Below are positions 34,939-45,500 of a DNA stretch of 64,000 nt, piece after piece (the stretch's first letter is position 1; each line of letters begins with the position of its first letter). The stretch is taken from positions 7,004,992-7,068,991 of the forward strand of contig JAJEKV010000058.1 of the NCBI GenBank assembly GCA_021234155.1, read 5' to 3'. Origin of the DNA: Isoetes taiwanensis. Its lineage: Eukaryota; Streptophyta; Lycopodiopsida; Isoetales; Isoetaceae. Position numbers and translations under genes: made by a program. The notes beneath the pieces are model-generated. The model was not told where the DNA came from and made no database searches. It saw only the letters and a program-made list of their open reading frames with translations.

Positions 34939-35381
34939 AGGTAAGATCTCTGCTTTAATCTTTGTGGTTTTAGAGTTAAACACCTCCAAATGCTAATAGA
35001 TTAGAAGATTGAATCTTGAAAGTATGTTAAAAACTTGAGGGATGCATGATCAAAGGTAATCGGTCGGCTCCATCCCGAATGGAGAAGACTAGATGTATCG
35101 GGTTTATGCACCTCGTAACAGAAGTTTCAATCTTCATAGATTACAAAAAGATTTGAAAGGTTGCGTGAATATAAGGTAATCGGGTCGACTCCATTTCAAA
35201 TGGAGAGGACTAGATGTATCGGGTTCAGGCACCCTTCAATCAAATGCTTTCTAAATATCATAAACGTTGTATGAATCTGAATCTTAAGAATAAACATTTG
35301 ATAAAATCATGAAAAAAACATGGATATTTATATTTATTATATTATTACATGGTTTTTATTAATATTTTTATTGTTTACTAG
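34939..35381 (+). promoter_or_regulatory. Probable leader intron of the transposase gene with two stem-loop repeats
   Basis: The donor GTAAGA at 34939 and an acceptor (TTGTTTACTAG) at 35381 bound an intron. Within it a unit of about 120 bp occurs twice (core at 35062-35103 and 35183-35226). Each has the core GG(T)CG(G/A)CTCC..GGAGA.GACTAG. The arms around it pair as CTCCAT/ATGGAG in both copies. Related units occur at 53157, 53281 and 53405. Confidence 0.55.
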
Positions 35382-35390
35382 AAAAACAAC

Positions 35391-36719
35391 ATGGACCGAA
35401 CGTCATAAGGAATTTGAACGTAAAAGTGAGACAGTAAAGCTTTGAGAAAGTTACATGGCGACTTGCGCAAGAATGTTACCCCAACAATTGCCACAAATAG
35501 TCCAATTAGACCCGGTGGACCGAAGTCTTCCTAGAGGCTTTGGTGGTGTGCATGAAATGAATGCCCATGTATGTATGTACCATAAACATGTTTGAATGAT
35601 TAGTTAACTTTATATCTTGATGTTACTTTTTTTTTTTGCGGTTGTATTTGACCAGAGCGGTTATATTGCAATTGTTCGATGTGCAAAGGACAAATAAAAC
35701 GGATGAGAAAGACCTCACCGACCATGTTGACAAATATGGTGAATGCCCGACAAATCAAAGGTTTCGGACGCACATGTGGGGTATTCCAACGAGGTATAAT
35801 ACACGAATCTCATGAACTTCGAATCAACTACTCTCATGTACTTGAATCGGCGCCTTAACTTAGTTTGCTTGTATTTTGTTAGGAAGAAATTGAGAATGAA
35901 GTGAGCTCAAGCAAAGATATAGATTTTGGGGTTATGTTGTCATTGGAAGTAGATGATGTTGATACTATGAATGCATTCATAGAAAACCCTACAAAAAGAA
36001 AGCCATCAACTTCCTCAAAGAGTATCCCATTACGTGATAGAACTCGTCGTGCAATGGCCGTTGCCAAGATTGGAGGGAATGACAATGTTCATCAAAATTG
36101 GAATGTACTAGATCATGTAGAAGAAAAATAATCTTCCACCTTCACTAGTCCATTTGGTCCACCCTTTTTACGATAAAGATCGTGAAGAAATTCAATGCAT
36201 GGCCTAGAGGCAAGCCAATTATTTATGGGGAGCAATTTACATATTGGGATAGGCAGTACATGATTAAAAATAGTCGGGTCCCCGGTGCTGGCCTGGGATT
36301 ATATATTATGACGAATACAAAAGTCAAAGATGGTACGACTGTTCCTTTAATGCCATATGTAGGTCCTGAATATAACTCAGACACTTGGCATAAATTGAGT
36401 AAGCATCAGTGGCGCATGCTCATCTATGGCCTAAATTCAAATGCACGAACAATATCCAAGCCCAGTGACTACGCAAGCTTCACATATATTGATGGTCGCC
36501 CTCAGTTGCATGGAAACCTTGCTGCTTTTATTAATAGCTCTATCGAGAATCCTGAAGCTACCAATTGTGAATTTGTCGAGGCAAACAAAGACCAAGAAGA
36601 TTTTTTTAGGCGTAAAATTGACGGGAGATATATCATGGTTTATGCTATAAAAACTTTGTATTGGTGATGAATTGTTCATTGAATATGAATACGGTAGACC
36701 AATACCGGAGGTCCTTTGA
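35391..36719 (+). pseudogene. TNP2-associated N-terminal domain followed by a SET domain
   Basis: The first part (about 35655-35800) encodes YCNCSMCKG and, after a frame change, DLTDHVDKYGECPTNQ, matching the C-x-C-x2-C...HL..YG pattern of the transposase-associated domain at the N-terminus of CACTA TNP2 proteins. An intron ends at about 35882; a linker (35886-36131) follows. From 36149 the frame encodes a SET domain: SRVPGAGLGLY (G-x-G-L), MPYVGPE, YIDGRPQLHGNLAAFINSS (usual R-F-I-N-H-S), TNCEFV, then after a +1 shift near 36650 IGDELFIEYEYGRP (usual G-E-E-L-x-x-D-Y-G), ending at 36719. SET domains are lysine methyltransferases using AdoMet. The usual His of N-H-S is Ser here. Three or more frameshifts make this copy doubtful as a working gene. 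Whether SET is a separate protein or fused to TNP2 is open. Confidence 0.75.
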
Positions 36720-36765
36720 TGATATACTCAAATTACTCATATAATTTTCATCGGAATGCACCCTT

Positions 36766-36866
36766 TTTCTTCTTCTTCTTCTTCTTCTTCTTCTTCTTCT
36801 TCTTCTTCTTCTTCTTCTTCTTCTTCTTCTTCTTCTTCTTCTTCGAATTCTTCGAATTCTTCTTCT
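36766..36866. repeat. (TTC)n microsatellite
   Basis: Nearly uninterrupted TTC repeats, ending with two GAATTC interruptions. It lies between the SET exon and the TNP2 body, and would provide a long pyrimidine tract before the acceptor at 37041. Confidence 0.97.
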
Positions 36867-37041
36867 CTTGGAATGAGATTGCACATATTGAAGATAAATG
36901 TGTATTATATCTTCAATATATGCTTTGATTATGACATAAAATTTTATATTTCGTTCGTTATTAAATGCTTAAAATTTAACAAACACGGGCTCTCAATGCA
37001 TGTATCAATCACGTATATATTTCGTTTAATCTGACGTGCAG

Positions 37042-40000
37042 GGTAGGCAAGTGGATATGAGACCACATCCAAGCGTACTGAATTGGCGACATCAAACGTC
37101 ATTGCGGATAGCAGAATTAGAATACATTGAGCAGTATGGTACAAACATGGGCACAACGCATAATGAAGAGTACAATGATGAAGATGAACAGGAATACGAT
37201 GATGAAGATGACGACAATGCCCCTATGGACGACTTCATGGAAGTTGAGGAACCCATAGCCGACATGTTAGATGCATTTGGCCCAAGATGACGATATAAAT
37301 ACTCCTAACGATGGTCATGAAGATCACGTTTTATTGGAGGAGGCGCATAAAACATTATATCCAGGTGCAAGCATATCTAGATTGACGACATCTTTATTGA
37401 TATTAAACCTTCAAGCCAAATTCAAATGGAGCAATGCCAGTGTTACGGCTTTGTTAGAGTAAGTACAATTGCAATCACTTGACTTATTGAATTTGTAGTT
37501 GAATGTATACGTAAAGGTCTGTTTTATGCAGGTTATTGCAAGAGAAAATACTCCCACAAGGGAACACTATGCCCAAAAGTCGCAATGAAATAAAAAATAT
37601 ATTGGCAGCTACTTGTTTAGGCTACCATAAGATTCACGCTTGTCCAAATGTTTGCATGGTATATTATCCGAATGACATCTACAAGAACACAGAAACATGC
37701 CCTAAATGTGGTGCCTCTAGGTATAGCGCAGATGCCAAGGGAAAGACCGTCCCGATGAAGGTGGTTCGCTACTTTCCATTGATCCCCGCGATAAGGCTAT
37801 TGTTTCGATGTGAATCTCTAGCGGCTCATGGGTTGGTGTGCCGCTAATGCGTCGAGTGACAATGTACTCCACGTAGTTAGTGACTGCAAGCAATGGAAGC
37901 ATATTGATGAAACATGGCCGGAATTTGGAAGAGAGCCACGAAATCTCAGATTAGGGTTGGCAACGGATGGTGTTAATCCTTATGGACGTCAATCGGCCGC
38001 GTGGTCAACTTGGCCAGTAGTGTTGATCAACTATAATTTACCACCGTGGTTACTCATGAAGACTAGCCATTTAATGGTAGTACTATTAGTTCCAGGACCG
38101 AAGAAGCCGGAAAGTCTAGATCCGTATCTGAAAATAGTTATTGATGAGCTTTTGACATTGTGGAGTGAAGGTATTGAAGTTTACGATGTCTCAAGAGAAC
38201 TTCGTGCTGAACGAAGATTTACCTTGAGAGCAATCTTAATGTGGACAACGAGCGATTGGCCTGGTTTGTATGAACTCTCTGGACTCCAAGTGTCTGGATA
38301 TGCGGCATGTCACTTGTGTGGGTTTGAACAGTTGAACTCTCGCCGGTCAACGGCATTGCACAAAAATGTCTATGCAAACTTCAAGAGATATCTGCCAATG
38401 GAAAATCGACTTCGATACGTAGGTCCAAGAGAAAAATATTGCACTGAAGAGCCTCCCAAAAGGTTGACAATGAGAGATTGGGGTAACATGTGGGATGCTG
38501 AAGGAAATAAGGTTAAGGGAATGAAGTGGAAAGCATCCTTCTTCCTTCTACCCTATTGGATTTAATTGAAGATCCATCATCTTCTTGATCCCATGCACAT
38601 CTTTAAAAACGTTTGGCGTCTATTTGGAGGCATGTCACTTGGGACGTAAGGACACAGATCAAAAGACGAGAAGATCTACAAGAAGTCGGATCAAAATCTA
38701 AAGCATGGTTAAATGTCGAAGAAGGAATAAGGCCACAAGTGGATTGGATCGTGCCTAGAAAATGTATGAAACCCGCTCGAGAAGCGATCAAGGCAATAAA
38801 GACTCCAACGGGATATATGCATTCGTTATGTAATTGTTTCTCTAACGAAGGGGAGTTAACTGGGTTGAAATCTCATGATTGGCATAAGATGTTGCAGTTT
38901 GTTATGCCTATTGTTCTGAGGGGTCGTCTCGCCGACGGTCCACTACGTGCAATATGTCTCCTATCAGAGTTTTCCAGGTTCGTACGGATTTAGAAAACAC
39001 TCGATGTTGAACTCTCACTTAACTTTTTTCTTTCTTAAATGATATTTAGATGGATTACAAGGAAGGAGATACCGACAAATGAAATTGCGGACATGCGAAC
39101 TAAGGTCGTTGAGGCATGTTGTATGCTAGAGAAAGAATTCCCAACAAGTTTTCTGGACATACAAACTCACTTACTAGTGCATTTAGTGGACGAAGTAGAG
39201 CTTGCAGGCACAACAAATCCTAGATGGATGTTTTTTATAGAACGCTTTCTGAAGGTCCTCAAGGACTTCGTACGTCAGAAGGCAAGGCCAGAGGGTTGCA
39301 TGGCCGAGGGTTGGTTAGCACGAGAGTCATTATTCTATGTCACCGAGTTCTTGGCCGATCTACACCCCAATGCTCCACGATTATGGACCGATGAAGACAC
39401 TCCAACTATAATTGGAGAAGTTCCAGAAGGAAGACCACGTAAGAAATTGTTCACACTAGAAGAACAGCAAAAGTCAATAAGTTTTCATCTACAACTCCAC
39501 TCCCATGGAGAAATGGATAAAAAAAATACGAGAAGAAAAAATAAAAAGAGATGAGGAGAGAAGACGCTTATCGACAAAAGAATCGCAAACAACCACTTCC
39601 GGATCATCTAGGGTCCCCGCCAAGTGAGATAAACAATAAATGGCTGCTCGAACAACTAGAGATGGCAAGGCAACGTGCTTAACATGTTTCTAGCGAAGAA
39701 TTTGCATATGCTAAAGGCGTGTCACTATTTGTAAGTGCAACTTAATAGCATATAATTCACGAAGTTTCGATTCGTTATTTTGAACATTTGTTCCTTTACT
39801 TTGTAGTATAATTCATATGCATCAATATGGTCTTCGGTGCTCACTTTCGGCGACAAAGTGTGGATCATGGCAAACGCACTTATGATTGTGGTATATCAGC
39901 AAAGTTTAGTACGCTTTGCCGTGATCGGTAAAGTGCACTCCAAACCCAATCGAGGCAATGTTGGAATGGATTGGTACTATAAAGACTATCATGGAGGTTG

Positions 40001-40352
40001 ATGTCGGTAGTGCATTCAAAACAATGTTGTTTGATGCCTAATGGTTTGATCTTGTGTGTGTACTGGTGCTCATGCCACGATACGCAAAGATCTGAGTGGC
40101 CTGTATTCACTAGATTCAACTCGTCGGTATCGTGGTCAAGACACACTCGTGAGGGTTGAGCAATGTGAACAAGTATGTTTACTTGGATGCAATAAAATTT
40201 ATATATGTCATTAACAAAGGAACTAATGTAATAGAGGTTTTGTAGGTCACCTTCGTTCCAGATCCTTTGCAAGATCAGTGGTGGTTCGTAGTTCCATGTA
40301 AGGCTCGCCCCACCAAGATATTTGAAGGTGAAGAAGAGATGGCGGTCGAATA
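37042..40352 (+). pseudogene. TNP2-family CACTA transposase (Tnp2, DUF4218, DUF4216 regions)
   Basis: An acidic segment (37150-37260) precedes LLEEAHKTLYPGASISRLT, LPQGNTMPKSRNEIKNIL, YHKIHACPNVCMVYY and CPKCGASRY. Next come WPEFGREPRNLRLGLATDGV, WSTWPVVLINYNLPPWL, EGIEVYDVSREL, LSGLQVSGYAACHLCG and LDPMHIFKNVW, the core Tnp2 domain. After GLKSHDWHKMLQFVMPIVLRG an intron (38978-39049) is precisely spliced to RWITRKEIPTNE. The DUF4218 region follows (IQTHLLVHLVDEVELAG, FIERFLKVLKDFVRQKARPE). A third intron and a badly broken DUF4216-like C-terminus end with VTFVPDPLQDQWWFVVPC at about 40246-40352. Another intron is 37459-37531. Frameshifts lie near 37288, 37828 and 38610-38650, and in-frame stops at about 38563 and 38650. 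The enzyme would cut at the CACTA ends; this copy looks inactive. Confidence 0.92.
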
Positions 40353-40744
40353 GAGAGGTTGGGGGCTAGACTATTGTCATGATAGAAGACTACCATCGAT
40401 TGAACCTTCATTACTTTATTATGATTATATTTTCTTCCCACATATGAATAAGAAAATACTTTGGCATGCGAATTTGTGTATACTACAAACCATATTAGGC
40501 AACATTAGTATTGCAACTTCGGGTTATCATAGACATTTATGCCAAGTTAATTGGCAGCCTAGTATAGACCTATGGCTTGCAAAGCGATCGAGGGCAGTCC
40601 TACATACAGTTGAGTACACGCTTTATGTTTAATTAATCATAAAATGTGAAGATTCCCTTCAAAATGCAAGATTCATATACAAAAATCATATATGTATTCC
40701 CTTCAAAATACAAAATTCATATAAAAACCCATACACAATTCAAA

Positions 40745-41300
40745 TACACAAAACAAACAAAGTGGATGCGGTGCACACCTAGCGGTATATATCAGCAGAT
40801 CCAAGCAGGATCCACTTTCAAGCAGCTCGGAAGGTGCTCGACGGTGATTTCCTCCACCCCGCCGTAACAAGCCTCGAGAAGCATGGAATCCAAGCCCTCC
40901 GGGCTGTGGTGTACATTTCCCCAAGGAATTCATGTACAAGCACTTCCCCGCGATGCCCCGTTGGTCTGGTGCAACCTTTGAAAGTAGGGCTTTCAAAGCA
41001 AATGTTTCCCTTCCCAAAGGACCCTATCCTCTAGCATACGGGCCAAGCACAACGAGCTCACCATGCATTTCTTCAGGCATTCGAGCCTGTATTGAGGGAA
41101 GGTCCCGGCCTCCCAAGAATGCGAGCGAGGTCTTTCTTGCCCCCTATCACGCAGCTTTGTCATGGCTTGCTTGAACTCTGGCCTTTCTTGGGTTAGGTTC
41201 GCCTCTAGCCACTCGGGATTTGGAGGCGTTCGTGTGCTCAGCGGCCGCTACCGGCCTCAGTGCGGCATCAAGCGGGCATGCATCGGGGAAGCGGCCATGG
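40745..41300 (-). pseudogene. Minus-strand coding-like fragment, possibly captured
   Basis: One minus-strand frame can be followed from an ATG at about 41298 to 40798 with only four in-frame stops. Between the stops it reads naturally (NPEWLEANLTQERPEFKQAM, GTFPQYRLECLKKCM, LDSMLLEACYGGVEEITVEH). It opposes the transposon's own genes. No family recognised. It may be a decayed captured host fragment or an antisense gene of the element. Plus-strand frames here are less protein-like. Confidence 0.35.
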
Positions 41301-41440
41301 CAGATGCAGTGAGGAGCCTTAATTTAAGGAGGAGGAGGAGGAAGCTGGAGAGCGGAGGAGCAGAGGACGGAGGACGGAGGGCGGCGGAGAAGCTGGAGGA
41401 CTAATAGGGCAATATATATGCGAAAACAAAACAAATTTCG

Positions 41441-41514
41441 TACGACGTCGCAAATGCGGTGAACGTCGTTATAGACGTCGTTAAACGACGTTGAAACGTC
41501 GTTAAACGACGTCT
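41441..41514. promoter_or_regulatory. Internal palindrome cluster upstream of the 41.7 kb gene
   Basis: The cluster contains GACGTCGTTAAACGACGTT and, shortly after, ACGTCGTTAAACGACGTC, with two further half-sites. It lies about 210 bp before the ATG at 41724 and matches the terminal repeats of the element. Confidence 0.7.
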
Positions 41515-41723
41515 CTGTTCCTTTAAATGTCAGCCGGCCGGCTTTCATTTTTCCCATTTGTTTTATGATTTGAGTTGATTTGAGTATTGCGCTACTCGCT
41601 TTGAACGATCCTCGGATCCTAGTTTTTCATTGCAGTTATTGTGAGAGTTTTTTCTTTATTGCTTTTGGGATACATGGCCATGGAAGGTATGCTTCGACGC
41701 TTGAACCGGCATTCGGGGAGGAG

Positions 41724-42204
41724 ATGAGGATTCAAGAGCGAGAGAGATATGGAACTGTCTTCACAAGTAAGGCTACACTGTAGTTTATAGACTTTATTGT
41801 ATTTTTCTCTATTTTCTAATCTATAGCTTGGTGTAGGAGCCGTCGAGGGCATGAGAAGGAAGGGAATCCTCCGTGAACCCCCTCCTCCACTCGAAGATGA
41901 GGACTATGAAACAACGATCCATCGGATGAAGGTGTTAAAGAAGTATGTGATTGGTGAGAAGGCACTGACCGAATTGCTAGGAACCAGTGAGCTGCCTAGC
42001 ATGATGAGGGTGCTTCTTGAAAAGATGGTCAGGGTTTGGAAGCACCACAGGAAAAACAACATTAACATGATACTAGCGTCGACATGGCTGCCGCCAGACA
42101 TACTTGACATGGAGCTATGGTTCAAAGGGGATGGACAAGTGGAGGACTTCACGATGGAAACCATAAGCCAAGCTCATGAGGAGTATGCTGAATTATTCAA
42201 GTGA
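41724..42204 (+). CDS. Spliced accessory ORF of the CACTA element, 136 residues, unknown function
   Basis: Exon 1 is 41724-41766 and exon 2 41837-42204. The donor is GTAAGG, the acceptor TGGTGTAG, and the join restores one frame (..TVFT-RAVEGMRRKGIL..). The product has an N-terminal RERERYGTVF, a Pro run (REPPPPLEDED) and a helical remainder (MRVLLEKMVRVWKHHRKN) ending DFTMETISQAHEEYAELFK. No membrane segment or zinc motif is present. The motif RKGILREPPPPLED resembles MRGMLEPPPYLDE in the ORF at 49845-50441, so the two may be paralogues. It is intact, unlike the transposase. The frame is also open upstream to 41580, so an earlier start is possible. Confidence 0.6.
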
Positions 42205-42260
42205 TCTTTGTTCAATAAACCTATGTTTTGTACATTGTTATATTTTCTCTTGGGTACAAT

Positions 42261-42574
42261 CTAGCATTGATTATGCATGAACATGATCTTCTGTTGGATC
42301 CCGCCTTCTTCAGTTTGATTTGCCATTTCGGAGCCTGAGGTTTCTGCGACATTTCGACTTGGACTGGTAGAACCAGCTTCTGAGATTATTTGTGGTTTGG
42401 ACTCTCCTGTAGCTCTTACAAATGGGACACTTCCATGTTCTAAATCTTTCAAATGCACATTCTTAGAAGTTTGTGATGGACAGTCAGCTTGGATTTTTTC
42501 TCCAACCTGACTGATAGAAGCAGCCACTAAATTTATGTTTCTTTGTGGCTTGAAGTCAACTGCATCTTCCAAAT
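42261..42574 (-). pseudogene. Minus-strand coding-like fragment, possibly a captured gene piece
   Basis: An open minus-strand frame of about 105 residues has natural composition (LEDAVDFKPQRNINLVAASI, QTSKNVHLKDLEHGSVPF, SEAGSTSPSRNVAETSGSEM). Its upstream edge merges with the first unit of the tandem array at about 42574, so the true start is lost. Its orientation is opposite to the element's genes. CACTA elements commonly carry host gene fragments; that origin is inferred. No family recognised. Confidence 0.4.
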
Positions 42575-45500
42575 CAGCTCGGTTGCCTCGCAACGGGCTG
42601 CCCCGACGGTTCTAATGCTAACCCTTTGACCTAAACCTTCTCCGAAAATTCCGAAAATTGGGTCGTGTACTGGAGATGAATTAGGGATCCAGCTGGCAAA
42701 AAATCAGAATTTATTTTCGTGCAATGCATTAATTACGAATTTATGAGTGTGTTGCCACTGCAAAAGCGCCCCCTGACTTCTAATTGCCACATCGGGAGGA
42801 GGACAGGTCCAAACTCCGTTCCGTCAGTTCCCTTTGCTATGTGTTCTCGGCCGCAGCTTGTCGGCCACGTTCCAACTGCAACAGACCAGGACTCGGCCCC
42901 CAAAACGTAAACCCTTCTAGAGCCTGGCAACCCACAGGGTTTACGTTTCGGAGGCCCTCTCCTTGTCAGATTCGGCCGGGACCTTGCGACGTGTCTTGAA
43001 GTGGAGTTGGGGTGTTGACGCCAGAGCGCGGACCCTAAAATCCCTCCGGAGGCTGCTTGCCCCAAATTTCCTCTCCCCAAGGCCCTGGGGAAGGACGGGC
43101 AACCTCCCCTCTCCGGAACCACGATTTGGCTCTCCCAATGGACTCAGAACGTTGACATTGCCCTGGGGACCAAGTTCCGTGGCCAGAAGACCAGGACTCG
43201 GCCCCCAAAACGTAAACCCTTCTAGAGCCTGGCAACCCACAGGGTTTACGTTTCGGAGGCCCTCTCCTTGTCAGATTCGGCCGGGACTTTGCGCCATGTC
43301 TTGAAGTGGAGTTGGGGTGTTGACGCCAGAGCGCGGACACTAAAATCCCTCCGGAAGCTGCTTGCCCCGAATTTCCTCTCCCCAAGGCCCTGGGGAAGGA
43401 CGGGCAACCTCCCCTCACCGGAACCGCGATTTGGCTCTGCCAATGGACTCATAACGCCAACATTGCCCTGGGGACCAAGTTCCGTGGCCAGAAGACCAGG
43501 ACTCGGCCCCCAAAACGTAAACCCTTCTAGAGCCTGGCAACCCACAGGGTTTACGTTTCGGAGGCCCTCTCCTTGTCAGCTTCGGCCGGGACCTTGCGCC
43601 ATGTCTTGAAGTGGAGTTGGGGTGTTGACGCCAGAGCGCGGACACTAAAATCCCTCCGGAAGCTGCTTGCCCCAAATTTCCTCTCCCCAAGGCCCTGGGG
43701 ACGGACGGGCGACCTCCCCTCTCCGGAATCGCGATCTGGCTCTGCCAATGGACTCAGAACGTCGACATTGCCCTGGGGACCAAGTTCCGTGGCCAGAAGA
43801 CCACCCGAACTCCAAGAAGCGCCAAAGTAGCTCACTTCCATCACACTCGTAGTCAATTGGCCTAGGATGTGGATGCGGGATACTGTCGTGGAGGGCGTGA
43901 GTGTTTCTTTCTTTTGCAAAACTGACCTTATAACTTGCTCCCTAGGGTAATTTCGCCATTCGGACGATTTGGGGGTCGATTTGCCATTAAGAGCCTCCCG
44001 ATGCCCCGAACGACAAAGCAAAGGCGGTTTCTACAAGGTCGACATCGGGGGCGCCAGCGCGGTTTGACAAGTTCTCGGGACCGATCTGGAATCTTTTGGG
44101 CCTTCCGAAGAGGGCCCATGAACGAGGATCCAACGGCCGGATAGGGGAACCGGCCCGGAGGGTGGTCATTAGCGTGCGACCGGGGGCGCTGCCAGGAAGG
44201 GCTGCCTCGGGAACTTTTTTGGATCCCGCCTCCTGGGGTCCGGACTCTCCCCTCTTGTGAGGGATCCCTGCAAGGTCCTGGCCTCGTTTGACTTGGGGAA
44301 GGGTGCCAGCTCGGTTGCCCTGCAACGGGCTGCCCCGACCGTTCTAATGCTAACCCTTTGACCTAGACCTTCTCCGAAAATTCCGAAAATTGGGCGTGTG
44401 CTGGAGATGAATTAGGGATCCAGCTGGCAAAAAATCGGAATTTATTTTCGTGCAATGCATTAATTGCGAATTTACGAATGTCTTGCCACTGCAAAAGCGC
44501 CCCCCGACTTCTACTTGCCACATCGGGAGGAGGACATGCCCAAACTCCGCTCCGTCAGTTCCCCTTGCTCCGTATTCTCGGCTGCTGCTTCTCGGCCAGG
44601 TCCCAAGTGCAACAGACCAGGACTCGGCCCCCAAAACGGAAACCCTTCTAGAGCCTGGCAACCCACAGGGTTTACGTTTCGGTGGCCCTCTCCTTGTCAG
44701 CTTCGGCCGGGACCTTGCGCCGTGTCTTGAAGTGGAGTTGGAGTGTTGACGCCCGAGCGCGGACACTAAAATCCCTCCAGAAGCTTCTTGCCCCAAATTT
44801 CCTCTCCCCAAGGCCCTGGGGACGGACGGGCGACCTCCCCTCCGGAATCGCGATCGGCTGCCAATGGACTCGAACGTCGACATTGCCCACGGGGACCAAG
44901 TTCCGTGGCCAGAAGACCACCCGAACTCCAACAAGCGCCAAAGTAGCTCACTTCCATCACACTCGTAGTCAATTGGCCTAGGATGTGGATGCGGGATACT
45001 GTCGTGGAGGGCGTGAGTGTTTCTTTCTTTTGCAAAACCGACCTTATAACTTGCTCCCTTCGCCATTCCGGACGATTTGGCAGGGTCGATTTGCCATTCC
45101 GAGCCTCCGCGTGCAACGACAAAAAACAAGGCGGTTTCTACAAGGCCCACATCGGGGGCCAGCGGTTTGACAAGTTCTCGGACCGATCCGGAATCTTTTG
45201 GGCCTTCCCGAAGAGGGGCCCATGAACGGAGGATCCAACGGTCGGATAGGGGAACCGGGCTCCGGGAGGGTGGTCATTAGCGTGCAGCCCCGGGGGGAGC
45301 GCTGCCAGGAAGGGCTGCCTCGGGAACTTTTTGGATCCCCTCACGGGGTCCTGGGACTCTCCCCTCTTGTGAGGGATCCCTGCAAGGTCCTTGGCCTCGT
45401 TTGACTTGGGGAAGGGTGCCAGCTCGGTTGCCCTGCAACGGGCTGCCCCGACCGTTCTAATGCTAACCCTTTGACCTAGACCTTCTCCGAAAATTCTGAA

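Noticed and set aside
36645-36928. Poly-Arg, poly-Phe and poly-Ser frames
   Set aside because: They are translations of the (TTC)n microsatellite.
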